Shown: positions 43,476 through 52,696, counted from the stretch's first letter. The stretch: DNA of 64,000 nt from Candidatus Hydrogenedens sp. (GCA_016125095.1 WGMK01000013.1:124001-188000), one strand, 5' to 3'. Numbers and translations: made by a program. Notes: generated by a model not told the origin, from the sequence alone.

Positions 43476-44339
43476 CTACTTCGAAGCCAGCGCCTCGTCC
43501 AGCGCGACGCGGAAGGCCTTGGGCTCGTCCGTCACGTACCAGTGAATGCCCAGGTCTATCAGCCGCCGGAGCGAGGCCGCGTCGAACTCGAAGAGCCGCA
43601 CCTGCAGCACGGCGTGGTGCGCCTCCAGCCGCTTCACGCACTCGGCCAGGTAGTCCCAATCCAGTCCGTACTCGATTTCAGGCTCGGTCTTTACCGCATG
43701 CAGGTGGAATTGCAGCTGCGCCAGACCGTGGAAATCGTGCTCGGCCATCCGTTCGAACCGCTTCTTCGCGGCCTCCGGCGGGTCGCTGATCCAGGTCATC
43801 ACGCGCGCCCCGGGCCACAGCTTCGCCAGCCGCTCGCACATCACCGGTGATCCGTGCACGAACAGCACCTGCTCCCGCAGCCCCGCCTGATCGATGGCGG
43901 CGGTGACGGCGTCCAGTTCCACGCCCTTGAGGTCCAGATAGATCTGCCGCTCCGGGTGGCCCTGCATCGCCGCGAAGATCTCGTCCAGCGTCGGCACCTT
44001 CTCGCCCGCGTACTTTGCATCGAAGCGGACGCCCGCATCCCATTCGCGCACGCGCTCCAGCGGCACCTCGTCGATGAAAATCTCGTTCCACGGTGCCGGG
44101 GCATCCGTCGTGCGTTCCGGCGTGCGGTCGTGCATGCACACCATCACCCCGTCGCGCGTCGTCTGCAGGTCGGTCTCGGGCACGCCGCCGGGCGTCGACC
44201 ACGCGTGCTCCATCGCCACAAGCGTGTTCTCGGGCACCTCGTTCAGGCCGCCGCGGTGGCATTGGAAAAAAATCTGCGGGTCGTCGGCCTGGGCCGCCGC
44301 GCATACCGCTACCGCCAGCGCGAAGAGCATCCGGGTCAT
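43476..44339 (-). CDS. Secreted glycerophosphodiester phosphodiesterase
   Basis: The 287-residue product has a signal peptide (MTRMLFALAVAVCAAAQA). GDPD motifs are CHRGGLNEVPENTL, ETDLQTTRDGVMVCMHD (metal-binding Glu and Asp and the second His) and QIYLDLKG. It hydrolyses glycerophosphodiesters to glycerol-3-phosphate in the periplasm. The start overlaps the acylase-like gene by 4 bp (ATGA), so the pair is coupled. An in-frame open stretch upstream is out-of-phase acylase sequence and not part of this protein. Confidence 0.9.
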   Translation of the reverse strand: MTRMLFALAVAVCAAAQADDPQIFFQCHRGGLNEVPENTLVAMEHAWSTPGGVPETDLQTTRDGVMVCMHDRTPERTTDAPAPWNEIFIDEVPLERVREWDAGVRFDAKYAGEKVPTLDEIFAAMQGHPERQIYLDLKGVELDAVTAAIDQAGLREQVLFVHGSPVMCERLAKLWPGARVMTWISDPPEAAKKRFERMAEHDFHGLAQLQFHLHAVKTEPEIEYGLDWDYLAECVKRLEAHHAVLQVRLFEFDAASLRRLIDLGIHWYVTDEPKAFRVALDEALASK

Positions 44340-47300
44340 GGCTTGGTCTCCTGCTGTTGCTGTTCGCGCAGTTTCTTCTGGCGCTCCAGCACATGCGGGG
44401 GCAGGCCGTACACCACCTTGCCGCCGCCCGCGTCGTTCTCCTGCGGCTGCGCCTCCTGCTTGCCGCCCTGCCGCTCGATCTTGAACGTTCGCTGCCCCGT
44501 CGGGCCGTCGCCCGGTTGCATCGCGCGCTGCACCGCTTCCGGCGCGGGCGGTTCCTCGGTGCTCTTCTCGGGCGCGTTCTGCATCTCCATCTTGAACTTC
44601 CGCTCGCCCGTGCCGCCGCCCGGCGCCACCACGTTTCCGCCCTGGCCCAGCGAATGCGGATCGTTCTTCCAGTTGAACTTGAAGGTGGTCTCTTCCTCGG
44701 CCTTCGGGTTCAGCGCCGGTTCTGGCGGCGCAAGGGGCGCGGCAGCCGAAGGCTCGGATACGGCGGGCGCGGCGGGGGCAGGGGCAGGCGGTGCGGGCTT
44801 CGACGCAGCCTCGCCGTCCGGCAGCGGGGCCATGGCCTGCTTCGGCCCCAGCACGGCATAGAATCCGCCCACCGGTCCCTCGCCCGCGAGCGTGCGGCCG
44901 TCGGCGCTTCGGCTCGTTAGCGATGCATCGGTCCAGCCGGCCGTCGCGTCGTAGTGCGCCACGCGCAGCATGGAAAGAAACTCGGGCGCGCAGAGGTCCG
45001 GGGGCACGTAAAAAGAAAAGCTCGCACGCGCGTCGGAAACCTCGGGCCGCTCGCACTGCACCTCCACGTACAGGCTGAAGCCCGTGTCGCCATCGCGGAG
45101 GAATCCCGGCGGATCGATCTTGGTCGACAGCGCCGCCCGCATGGGCTCGGTGCATTCGATGCGGAATGCCGCCTCGACGCCCCGCGGATACAACACGATA
45201 TCGCGGCCCTTGGCGAAAGTCGCGTTCCGCTGCACATCGTCCTCCGCATACCGCGTGCGCTTCATACGGCGGCTCAGCAGCAGCTCGGTCTGGTCGTCGA
45301 AGTGTGGCGAGTCCGGATTGTCCGACGCGCCGAAGGGCACCAGGCTCACGGCATTGGGCTTGTCGCCGAACTGCACCGCGAGCGCGTAGCCGTAGCCGTA
45401 GTCCGCAATCCATTTGCGCTTGTCGTAGGTCGCATCGCCCGACACGAACACGGGCGAGCCGCTCACCGCGCCCGGCATGGGCCAATCCTTGTCGCCGCGC
45501 CGCAGCCGGTGCACATCGCCCCAGGGCACCGTCACGCTGTCGAATTCATTGCGCATCATCCGCGCCGCTTCCTCGGCCGTCTCCAGCGCGATGCTCTGTG
45601 TGTCCGGATCGCCCGATTGCAGCATCATGCTCAGCGCGCTGTCGGAACCGTAGTCGGGCATGCGCGTGCGGAACAACGACCACCACATGTGGAAGGCCGT
45701 CATCCCCTGCGCGCGCGTCTCCGCCACGGAATCCCACTGGCCCAGCACCTCGAGCAGTCCGGCCAGGTCCGGATGCGCGTTCTCCACCCAGCCCGGCTGC
45801 GACTGCGCGATTTGCAGCAGCGCCGATGCGGCGCTCTGCGCGGCCGGCGCCACCACGTCGAACAGCAGCGACTGGTTGTCGCGGAAACTGCGGAGTCCCG
45901 AGCGCAGCAGCGTGCGGATGCGATAGGCCCGGCCCGATTCCGCATCGCCGAAGAGCGCGTAGTCCCACATCTCCGGGTAAAACGGCGGGTCGTCGGTCGC
46001 CGTCCATGGCGGCGTGCCGCAGGCCTGCACAAAGCCCGAAGCCGGGTTCACGATGTACGGCATCTCGGGTACGTCGTACTCGGTGCGCCAGCCCCAGTTT
46101 TCGAACACCCCCGGCAGCGGCGCTTTCCACGCCAGCTGCGCGTCATTCAGCGATGCCGTGCCCGGGCCGTCCGGCATGCCGCGCACGCCCGCGATCGCGT
46201 TGTAGAGATAAAACACATTGCCCAGCGCATCGCCATAGACCACGTGAAAGCACGGCAGCTGCCGCAGCATGAGCGCGTCCTGAAACGCCTCGAGCGACCC
46301 CGCGCGGCCCATGTCGAGCAATTGCCGGAAACCCGCCATCGCGCGGTAGCCGCCGATGCGCCAATGATACAGCTGCCCGCCGGATTCAATGATCGGGCCG
46401 GTCGCTTCCAGGTGCACCGGCTCGAAGCGCTCTTCCAGGCCCGACGCGGTGCGTACGAAATACGACTGGGCCTGGCTGTAGTACTCGAGCAGCAGCGCTT
46501 CTTCGTTGCCCAGCAGGCTTTCCTCGAAAATGCGCGGGTCGGCAGGGTTGCCCGCGGCCTCGCCCGCAGCCGACACATCGAACACATCCGCCGTGTCCGC
46601 CTCGTTCGGCGTCAGGCCCCAGCCCAGCACGCCGTTGTGCCCCATGAGGATTACCGGCAGCCCGTAGAGCGTCGCGCCCATCACGTTGTAATCGTCCAGA
46701 GCCAGGTGCGCCTCGTACCATTGGAAGGGGCCATCGTAATACTGGTGCGGATTCACCACCAGCACCGTCTGTCCCTCGGGCGTCTGGCCGGGGCCCACGG
46801 CCCACGCATTGCCCGTCGGCGCGGCCGGACGGCGGCGGAACGCGTCGGGCAGATCCAGTGGCGCGTAGCTCATCAGGTAGGCATGCCAGAGCGCCAGCAC
46901 CTCGACCGGCTCCACGCCCTCGGCCCAGTCCGGCGCCGCGTCGATATGCTCCGCCAGCCAGGCGTTCACCCCCAGCGCGAAGCCCTCGCACAGCGCCTGC
47001 GTCACCTCATCCAGCAGCGGCAGCGCCTCAGCCGCGATTTCCTTGTGGCCCACCCGCAGCGCATACCGGTCGATTTCCGCCGCCGCCTCGCCCTGCACCT
47101 CCGCCAGGCGGCCCGTAGCCGCGCGATACGCCAGCAGCATCGGCTCCACATGGTCCTCCGCCTGCGCATAACCGAAGGCGAAGCCCAGCCCGCGCGGCGT
47201 TTTCGCATACACATGCGGCACGCCCCACTCGTCCCGGTAGAGCGACGCCTCGCCCCAGAGTTCCGTTTCCAGCGGCACCGCCTGCGCCCGCGCAGCCACG

Positions 47301-47383
47301 GGCGCCAATACGCCGGCCGCCAGGCACACGGCCGCCAGCAGGCCCTGCCCGGTTCGCCACGAATGGGGGAGAAGATTTGCCAT
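44336..47383 (-). CDS. Penicillin acylase (Ntn-hydrolase) homologue lacking the usual nucleophile
   Basis: The 1015-residue protein has a signal peptide and a family A-chain (YRDEWGVPHVYAKT, GFAFGYAQAEDHVEPM). The B-chain follows (NAWAVGPGQTPEGQTVLVVN, PVILMGHNGVLGWGLTPNEAD). At the cleavage site the invariant Ser of GSNxW is Gly191 (TGNAW). The later oxyanion motif, usually with Asn before PPW, reads VQACGTPPW. Both changes predict loss of self-processing and acylase activity. Residues about 800-1015 are a Pro/Ala/Gln-rich tail with three FK-motifs (TFKFNW, KFKMEM, TFKIER). ATG 47383 gives a proper signal peptide; the TTG at 47425 does not. It is coupled to the downstream phosphodiesterase gene. 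Confidence 0.85.
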   Translation of the reverse strand: MANLLPHSWRTGQGLLAAVCLAAGVLAPVAARAQAVPLETELWGEASLYRDEWGVPHVYAKTPRGLGFAFGYAQAEDHVEPMLLAYRAATGRLAEVQGEAAAEIDRYALRVGHKEIAAEALPLLDEVTQALCEGFALGVNAWLAEHIDAAPDWAEGVEPVEVLALWHAYLMSYAPLDLPDAFRRRPAAPTGNAWAVGPGQTPEGQTVLVVNPHQYYDGPFQWYEAHLALDDYNVMGATLYGLPVILMGHNGVLGWGLTPNEADTADVFDVSAAGEAAGNPADPRIFEESLLGNEEALLLEYYSQAQSYFVRTASGLEERFEPVHLEATGPIIESGGQLYHWRIGGYRAMAGFRQLLDMGRAGSLEAFQDALMLRQLPCFHVVYGDALGNVFYLYNAIAGVRGMPDGPGTASLNDAQLAWKAPLPGVFENWGWRTEYDVPEMPYIVNPASGFVQACGTPPWTATDDPPFYPEMWDYALFGDAESGRAYRIRTLLRSGLRSFRDNQSLLFDVVAPAAQSAASALLQIAQSQPGWVENAHPDLAGLLEVLGQWDSVAETRAQGMTAFHMWWSLFRTRMPDYGSDSALSMMLQSGDPDTQSIALETAEEAARMMRNEFDSVTVPWGDVHRLRRGDKDWPMPGAVSGSPVFVSGDATYDKRKWIADYGYGYALAVQFGDKPNAVSLVPFGASDNPDSPHFDDQTELLLSRRMKRTRYAEDDVQRNATFAKGRDIVLYPRGVEAAFRIECTEPMRAALSTKIDPPGFLRDGDTGFSLYVEVQCERPEVSDARASFSFYVPPDLCAPEFLSMLRVAHYDATAGWTDASLTSRSADGRTLAGEGPVGGFYAVLGPKQAMAPLPDGEAASKPAPPAPAPAAPAVSEPSAAAPLAPPEPALNPKAEEETTFKFNWKNDPHSLGQGGNVVAPGGGTGERKFKMEMQNAPEKSTEEPPAPEAVQRAMQPGDGPTGQRTFKIERQGGKQEAQPQENDAGGGKVVYGLPPHVLERQKKLREQQQQETKP

Positions 47384-47481
47384 GAATACTACGCTAAGCC
47401 CTTGCCGGAGCCCGGCTTTCGTCAAGAGTGAATCATAGCATTAACCGGCAGCGGCGGCCACCCCGAAGGGAAGGACCGTTC

Positions 47482-47510
47482 TTGACAGGATAACGGGATT
47501 AACAGGATTG
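47482..47510. repeat. Dispersed repeat, GACAGGAT-AACAGGATT family
   Basis: TTGACAGGATAACGGG followed by ATTAACAGGATTG belongs to the same family as copies at 49077-49110, 49153-49186 and 63289-63501. Confidence 0.7.
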
Positions 47511-47591
47511 AGGGAGAAGTTGGCAGAGCGGCACATTTCCCTATACCACGCCCGTCGGCTACAAGCCCCGGTAGCGCGAGCCCGTTCGCAA

Positions 47592-48749
47592 CTAGTTCTG
47601 TGTGTTCAGGTCATCGTTCACGCGAAGGCCCATGCCGATCAAGAGCCAATCGGGATAACTCCATCCAGAGCCAGGCGCCGAGCGGTGATACCAATCCGGA
47701 ATTCTTGATTCACAACTTTCATTCATGAATCTGAGAAGACCTGAATCAGTAATACTCATAATTCTATACCCTTCAGAACTGTTGGAGCCCCCAAATTTCT
47801 CCAGCAAATTAGCGTAAAATAGACGTCTCTTCCATGCGCGTTCCAGATTCGACCGAGAGTTTTTAGGATCGAAAGAAGACAGTTCTTTTTTGAACCCGTT
47901 CTCGGGTTTAGAGCTTCGGGCCTCACTGCAAAGCGCGCTACGGAGGTCCGCATAGTCCCTAAGCGAGGGGGGGGCGGCGTCTGCTCGCTGTTCTTTAGCT
48001 ATTCGTACTTCCAGATGATGTAGTACGATATCGAATGCATTCGCCAAGACACAGGTTTGCTGGTTCGTGGGAATTGAATCGCCGAATTCCGAATCTGGAC
48101 ACTTGATGCTTGTACGATAATGTGGGACCAGTTCTGGTGGGGCTGTGGACAATATTTCGTGTCGCTCCAAAAAGCAATCAGTGTCGATATATGCACGTGC
48201 AAGGTCCACCAATATAGGAAGCGTTTCTCCGCCGCGATCGGCCACTGCAACGATGAGTGGAAGCACTAGACTGGGACTAAATCCGATTGATGGGAATTGC
48301 CCTTCTTGTATGCGGTACTCACTGCCAGAACCGAATAAGTCGATTTCGCGCTCGATGTAAGAAAGAAGTTTGATACGCGAATCGTGTGGGTAATTACGTC
48401 CGACGAGCAACAGCCGGGCTATTCGCGGATCGTCCTCAAGACTGGGAAGCAAAGAGATACTATTGTGTCTTGGGCTATAACCCCAACCCGGAAACATGTA
48501 ACGACTAAACCACCAACTAAACTTCGCGTCTTTGAGATTGTAAACGGACTCTTCTATCGTTTCCCGCTCAATGGGTTCAACAAAGTCGCAAATTTCCTTC
48601 GCTATTGCGGCATCGCGCTCTTCTGGAGTCATTCCTTCGTAAGGGACTGAGTGTAAGACTATAGAGGTGGCTGCGGCATCGGGTGCCGCAAATGACGACA
48701 GGAGAAGCGCCACGCAATCGATAGCGATTATTCGGAGATATCTTTTCAT
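47592..48749 (-). CDS. Secreted hypothetical protein, AT-richer
   Basis: I do not recognise this 385-residue protein. It has a signal peptide (MKRYLRIIAIDCVALLLSSFAA) and then a mostly helical, acidic body with several Cys residues (DTDCFLERHE, IKCPDSEF, TNQQTCVLANAF). The GC content is clearly lower than in neighbouring genes, and it starts 63 bases above the HicB gene and ends close to a dispersed repeat. These features fit an acquired accessory gene. No catalytic motif is visible. Confidence 0.65.
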   Translation of the reverse strand: MKRYLRIIAIDCVALLLSSFAAPDAAATSIVLHSVPYEGMTPEERDAAIAKEICDFVEPIERETIEESVYNLKDAKFSWWFSRYMFPGWGYSPRHNSISLLPSLEDDPRIARLLLVGRNYPHDSRIKLLSYIEREIDLFGSGSEYRIQEGQFPSIGFSPSLVLPLIVAVADRGGETLPILVDLARAYIDTDCFLERHEILSTAPPELVPHYRTSIKCPDSEFGDSIPTNQQTCVLANAFDIVLHHLEVRIAKEQRADAAPPSLRDYADLRSALCSEARSSKPENGFKKELSSFDPKNSRSNLERAWKRRLFYANLLEKFGGSNSSEGYRIMSITDSGLLRFMNESCESRIPDWYHRSAPGSGWSYPDWLLIGMGLRVNDDLNTQN

Positions 48750-48812
48750 TGTGCTACGGTAACGTTGCTAAGATGTCGTATTGGTGACAGCCGTGCTCAC
48801 GGGAGATTCGTG

Positions 48813-49025
48813 CTAGGCACCGATGGCAGCCTCGAAAGTGGTCAAGATGGGACGTTCGCCAACGGCATTCGGAAATTCTTCCAAGTGCAGCTCGGTAGCT
48901 TCCTTCAGATTGGCAAGCGCTTTTTCGACCGAGTGGCCCTGGCTCACGGTGCCCACCTCGGGGCAGGAGGCGACATACCATTCGCCTACTTTCTGAATCA
49001 CGGCCGAGTAGGTGCGTAGTGTCAT
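48813..49025 (-). CDS. hicB: HicB-family antitoxin-like protein (orphan)
   Basis: The 70-residue product matches the short HicB N-terminal fold: YSAVIQKVGEWYVASCPEVG, then SQGHSVEKALANLKEATELH. GGAGGAGG lies 8 bases before ATG 49025, so the start is well supported and the longer upstream frame is rejected. HicB antitoxins pair with the dsRBD-like RNase HicA, but no hicA is found in 600 bp on either side. It may act alone or in trans. Confidence is high for family, low for a working toxin-antitoxin role. Confidence 0.83.
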   Translation of the reverse strand: MTLRTYSAVIQKVGEWYVASCPEVGTVSQGHSVEKALANLKEATELHLEEFPNAVGERPILTTFEAAIGA

Positions 49026-49076
49026 GGCACGTACCTCCTCCGCAATCATACCATTACCCGGCGGGGAAGACCTTTC

Positions 49077-49186
49077 TTGACAGGATAACAGGATCAACAG
49101 GATTGGAAGATCGGCATTCGCGGAAAGAGGAATCGATTCTTCTTCCCTCTTGAATCCTATAAATCCTGTCATCCTGTCAAAAAATC
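49077..49186. repeat. Inverted pair of the GACAGGAT repeat
   Basis: TTGACAGGATAACAGGATCA... (49077-49110) and a diverged complement (49153-49186) flank 42 bases and could form a 28-bp hairpin. The gap 49026-49206 shows no gene. Confidence 0.72.
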
Positions 49187-49206
49187 TTGCCTACTCTCTT
49201 CGTCCC

Positions 49207-50229
49207 CTACTCCGCCACCGTTTCCTTCCAGCCGCTGGCCTTCCGCAGCGCATCGCGGGCGCGGATGAAGTCTTCGGGCGGCGGCGCGGTATAGGTGATG
49301 CGCTCCCCGCTGACCGGATGCGTCACGCCCAGCCGTTCGGCGTGCAGCGCCTGCCCGTTCAGCGCCTCGAGCGCCGCGCGGGTCTCGTCGCCGATGTTCC
49401 AGCCTTTGTAGTCCGTGACGCCGTAGAGCGGATCGCCGAGCACGGGACGTCCCGCGAAGCGCATATGCACGCGGATCTGGTGCGTGCGGCCGGTGTCGAG
49501 CTGCAGGCCCACGAGGCAGGCGCAGCCGTAGCGCTCGAGCACCTGGAAGTTCGTCACCGCGCGCCGCGCCTTCACGCCCGTCACCGCCATCTTGCCGCGG
49601 AACGACAGACTCCGCCCGATCGAGGCGTCGATCTGGCCGTGGTCCTCGGGGAATTCGCCACGCACCAGCGCGACATAACGGCGGTCGAAGCTGTGCTCCG
49701 AAGCCTGCCGCGCCAGATCGGCGAAGGCCACCTGTGTCTTCGCGGCCACCATCACGCCCGAGGTGTCTCGGTCGAGGCGATGCACAATGCCCGGCCGGGT
49801 GTCGTCCTCGCCGGGGCATTCGAAGCCCTCGCAGTGGAACATCAGCGCGTTCACCAGCGTGCCCGTGTAATGCCCGGGCGCAGGATGCACCACCAGACCC
49901 GCCGGCTTGTTCAGCATCACCATGTGCTCGTCTTCATACAGAATGTCGAGCGGAATGTCTTCCGCTTCCGGCGTGGCCGAGGGCGGCTCGGGAAAGTCGA
50001 TATCCACGGTGTCGCCCGGATTCATCGGACGGCCCGGCTTGGTGACCACATTGCCGTTCACCTGCACCCGCCCGTCCTTGATGAGTTTTTTCAGGAACGA
50101 GCGCGTCGCGTCTTCCAGCGCCTCCGCCAAAAACACGTCGAGCCGCATGCCCGCGTGTTCATCTTCCGCCTGCAGAATCTCGTCCTGCCCCGCGTCCTCG
50201 TTGTCTTCGTAGTCCTCGTAATCTTCCAT
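49207..50229 (-). CDS. rluD: RluA-family 23S rRNA pseudouridine synthase (RluD-like)
   Basis: The 340-residue product has an acidic N-terminal extension (EDYEDYEDNEDAGQDE), an S4 RNA-binding domain (MRLDVFLAEALEDATRSFL) and a pseudouridine synthase domain. The catalytic Asp153 is in GIVHRLDRDTSGVMV. It should convert uridines of 23S rRNA helix 69 (1911/1915/1917 in E. coli) to pseudouridine if it is truly RluD. RluA-family members cannot be separated by motif alone. The start shares 1 base with the stop of the upstream gene (TGATG). Confidence 0.92.
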   Translation of the reverse strand: MEDYEDYEDNEDAGQDEILQAEDEHAGMRLDVFLAEALEDATRSFLKKLIKDGRVQVNGNVVTKPGRPMNPGDTVDIDFPEPPSATPEAEDIPLDILYEDEHMVMLNKPAGLVVHPAPGHYTGTLVNALMFHCEGFECPGEDDTRPGIVHRLDRDTSGVMVAAKTQVAFADLARQASEHSFDRRYVALVRGEFPEDHGQIDASIGRSLSFRGKMAVTGVKARRAVTNFQVLERYGCACLVGLQLDTGRTHQIRVHMRFAGRPVLGDPLYGVTDYKGWNIGDETRAALEALNGQALHAERLGVTHPVSGERITYTAPPPEDFIRARDALRKASGWKETVAE

Positions 50230-50705
50230 CAGTGTTCCGTATCCGGCTCGTCCGCCGGCTGGTGTTGGTGAATGTCCTTGAAATGCAGCACCGCCGCCAT
50301 GAAGTCCTCGCCCACGAAATTCGGCAGGTAGTCTTCCAGTTCCTCGCGCTCGCGCGCCGCCTCGATTTCCTGCGCCGCCTCGCTCAGCACCAGCATCGCG
50401 CGCATCCAGAGCGGCTCGTTCAGCGCCCAGAAAGTCGCGTCGGCCTCGAGCAGCGCCACCAGCAGATCGCCCGGGTGCGATTCGCCCTGCAGGAACGGCG
50501 CGCCTTCCAGCTTGTCCAGCGCCAGCGGCACCGTAATCGGCAGGCTCGCATTGCGCCGCACGAAATACAGCAGCTCGCCCGCCTCCAGCCGCCGCACCGG
50601 TTTCTGCGCCAGGCGCATCGCCGCCGGCCCCAGGTCCCAGTCGGCGTCCTCGCCCCAGGCGGCGGGGTCGAGTTCAAGCAGCGAACGGCGCGGGTCGAAT
50701 TCCAC
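50229..50705 (-). CDS. CdiI_2-like contact-dependent-inhibition immunity protein (orphan)
   Basis: The 158-residue protein resembles the CdiI_2 (CDI immunity) family. Matching elements are RSLLELDPAAWGEDA near the N-terminus, LAQKPVRRLEAGELLYFVRR, LPITVPLALDKLEGAPFLQG and HPGDLLVALLEADATFW. The GTG start (50705) is favoured: GAGG is 6 bases upstream, and longer frames overlap xylB by 80 bases. No CdiA-type toxin, TpsB or other polymorphic-toxin gene is nearby, so it is an orphan or a domesticated helper. It is sandwiched between xylB (8-bp gap) and rluD (1-base overlap) in one operon. Confidence 0.72.
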   Translation of the reverse strand: MEFDPRRSLLELDPAAWGEDADWDLGPAAMRLAQKPVRRLEAGELLYFVRRNASLPITVPLALDKLEGAPFLQGESHPGDLLVALLEADATFWALNEPLWMRAMLVLSEAAQEIEAAREREELEDYLPNFVGEDFMAAVLHFKDIHQHQPADEPDTEH

Positions 50706-50713
50706 GGCCGGCC

Positions 50714-52243
50714 TCAGGGTGCGCCCAGCAGCGCGCTCATGGACCGGAACCGCGGCGCCAGCGCCGGATAGAGCGCCTTGAACTCGCCGTACCACGGGTC
50801 GAGCTTGGCGGCCGATTCCTTGTCCACCGGCGTGCGGGCCGTCTCGTCGATGATCGAGTCGCAGGCCTGCTCCACCGAATCGTACAGTCCCGCCGCCACG
50901 CTCGACAGAATCGCCGCGCCGTAGGCCGGGCCTTCGTCTACGTTAATCGTCACCATCGGCGCGCCGCAGGCGTCCGCCATAATCTGCTTCCACAGGCTGC
51001 TGCGCGCGCCGCCGCCCGAAATGCGCACCTGCGACACCGCCACGCCCATGCCGCGCATGATCTCCACGCCGTCGCGCATGCCGAACGACACGCCCTCGAG
51101 CACGGCCCGCGCCATGTGCGCCTTTGTGTGCTTGAGCGATAGCCCGATAAATGCGCCCTTCGCGTGCGGGTCCTTGTGCGGCGTGCGCTCGCCCGTCAGG
51201 TAGGGCAGGAATACGAGGCCCTCGCTGCCGGGCGGAATCGACGCAGCCGACTCGGTGATGTATTCATACGGGTCGCGTCCGCTGCCGGCCGCGCGCTCCA
51301 TTTCCTCGCCGCAAAGCTCGTCGCGGAACCAGCGCAGCGCGCCGCCCGCCGCCAGCATCACGCCCATCACATGCCACTTGCCCGGCACGGCATGGCAGAA
51401 GGTATGCACGCGCCCCTCGGGGTCGGTCTGCACCGTGTCGGAAAACGCGAAGACCACGCCGCTTGTGCCGAGCGAGGCCGACACCACGCCCGCGCGCACC
51501 ACGCCGCAGCCGATGCCGCCTGCCGCCTGGTCGCCGCCGCCCGCCACCACGGGTATGCCCGCAGGCAGCTGCGTGCGCGCCGCAGCCTGGGCCGACAGCG
51601 TGCCGGTCACCTCGGGGCCCTCGTACGCGCGCGGCAGGATGGCCGGGTCCAGCCCCAGCAAGGTAATCATCGACTGGCTCCAGCAGCGGTTCTTCACGTC
51701 GAACAGCAGCGTGCCCGAGGCATCCGCCACGTCCGTCGCGAATTCGCCCGTGAGCACATACCGGATGTAGTCCTTCGGCAGCAGCACCTTGCGCAGGCGC
51801 TCGTAGTGCTGCGGCTCGTTGTCGCGCAGCCAGAGTATCTTCGGCGCCGTGAACCCGGTCAGCGCCGGGTTGGACACCAACTCAATCAGCTTCTGCTCGC
51901 CTACCTTGGCGTTGATCGCCTCGCATTGCGGCGCGGTGCGCTGGTCGCACCAGAGCAGCGCCGGCCGGATAACCTTGTTATCGGCGTCGAGAAACACCGA
52001 GCCGTGCATCTGTCCGGTCAGCCCGATGGCCTTCACCGCGCGCGCGTCGATGCTCTGCGCCAGGCGCGACAGCACCTCGAGCGCGGCCTGTTCCCAGTCC
52101 GCCGGGTTCTGTTCCGCCCAGCTCGGGTGCGGGCAGTGCAGCGGATACTCCACCAGCGCCGACGCCAGCAGCCGGCCCCCCTCGTCGATAGCCACGGCCT
52201 TCGTGCCCGACGTCCCCACGTCCAGTCCGATGACGATGCTCAT
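50714..52243 (-). CDS. xylB: Xylulokinase
   Basis: The 509-residue product is an FGGY-family kinase. It has the ATPase fold motif GLDVGTSGTKAVAID, the substrate-pocket Asp-containing LTGQMHGSVFLD, and a VVAGGGDQAAGGIGCG phosphate motif. The second ATP site is RISGGGARSSLWKQIMAD. It phosphorylates D-xylulose to xylulose-5-phosphate. No xylA or xylose transporter is in the window, so its upstream pathway lies elsewhere. It is the second gene of a four-gene unit. Confidence 0.94.
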   Translation of the reverse strand: MSIVIGLDVGTSGTKAVAIDEGGRLLASALVEYPLHCPHPSWAEQNPADWEQAALEVLSRLAQSIDARAVKAIGLTGQMHGSVFLDADNKVIRPALLWCDQRTAPQCEAINAKVGEQKLIELVSNPALTGFTAPKILWLRDNEPQHYERLRKVLLPKDYIRYVLTGEFATDVADASGTLLFDVKNRCWSQSMITLLGLDPAILPRAYEGPEVTGTLSAQAAARTQLPAGIPVVAGGGDQAAGGIGCGVVRAGVVSASLGTSGVVFAFSDTVQTDPEGRVHTFCHAVPGKWHVMGVMLAAGGALRWFRDELCGEEMERAAGSGRDPYEYITESAASIPPGSEGLVFLPYLTGERTPHKDPHAKGAFIGLSLKHTKAHMARAVLEGVSFGMRDGVEIMRGMGVAVSQVRISGGGARSSLWKQIMADACGAPMVTINVDEGPAYGAAILSSVAAGLYDSVEQACDSIIDETARTPVDKESAAKLDPWYGEFKALYPALAPRFRSMSALLGAP

Positions 52244-52270
52244 GCGTGTCGTGTCCCCTCAGTACGCGCG

Positions 52271-52696
52271 TTAGTGTTCGAGGCCGCCGCCGAATGCGAT
52301 GTCGCGGCGCGCCGTGGAAATGCTCACCGTGAAGCCCGCCACGATGTCCAGCATGCTCATCAGCGTCAGAATCATGAACATGGGCGTGCCGGCCCCCGGC
52401 ACCACGAGGAATTCCACCAGGAAGATCACGAACACGACCATCGACAACAGGTGGTCAATCAGCGTCAGCTTTGAGTTCGACGTCGCCTTGAGCATCTCGA
52501 TGTAATAAAACACCGCGCCGATCATCACGAGCAGGTCGCCCAGATGCAGGTCGAAGCCCTCGCCGCCCGAGGGCAGCGGCACCTTGAACACCGCCGGGTT
52601 CGTCTGCGTGTAATCGGTGGACACCATCAGGATGTTGTACACCACCAGAAGCACGGCATAGAGCGGAAAAAAACGAAGATAACGCAGATATTGCAT
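52271..52696 (-). CDS. Small four-helix inner-membrane protein of unknown function
   Basis: The 141-residue product has four hydrophobic helices (FPLYAVLLVVYNILM; LLVMIGAVFYYIEML; HLLSMVVFVIFLVEFLVV; MFMILTLMSMLDIVAGF) and conserved-looking charged turns. ATG 52696 follows GGAGAAG. Twenty-seven bases separate it from xylB, so it opens the operon membrane protein-xylB-CdiI_2-like-rluD. I do not recognise a family. Confidence 0.7.
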   Translation of the reverse strand: MQYLRYLRFFPLYAVLLVVYNILMVSTDYTQTNPAVFKVPLPSGGEGFDLHLGDLLVMIGAVFYYIEMLKATSNSKLTLIDHLLSMVVFVIFLVEFLVVPGAGTPMFMILTLMSMLDIVAGFTVSISTARRDIAFGGGLEH

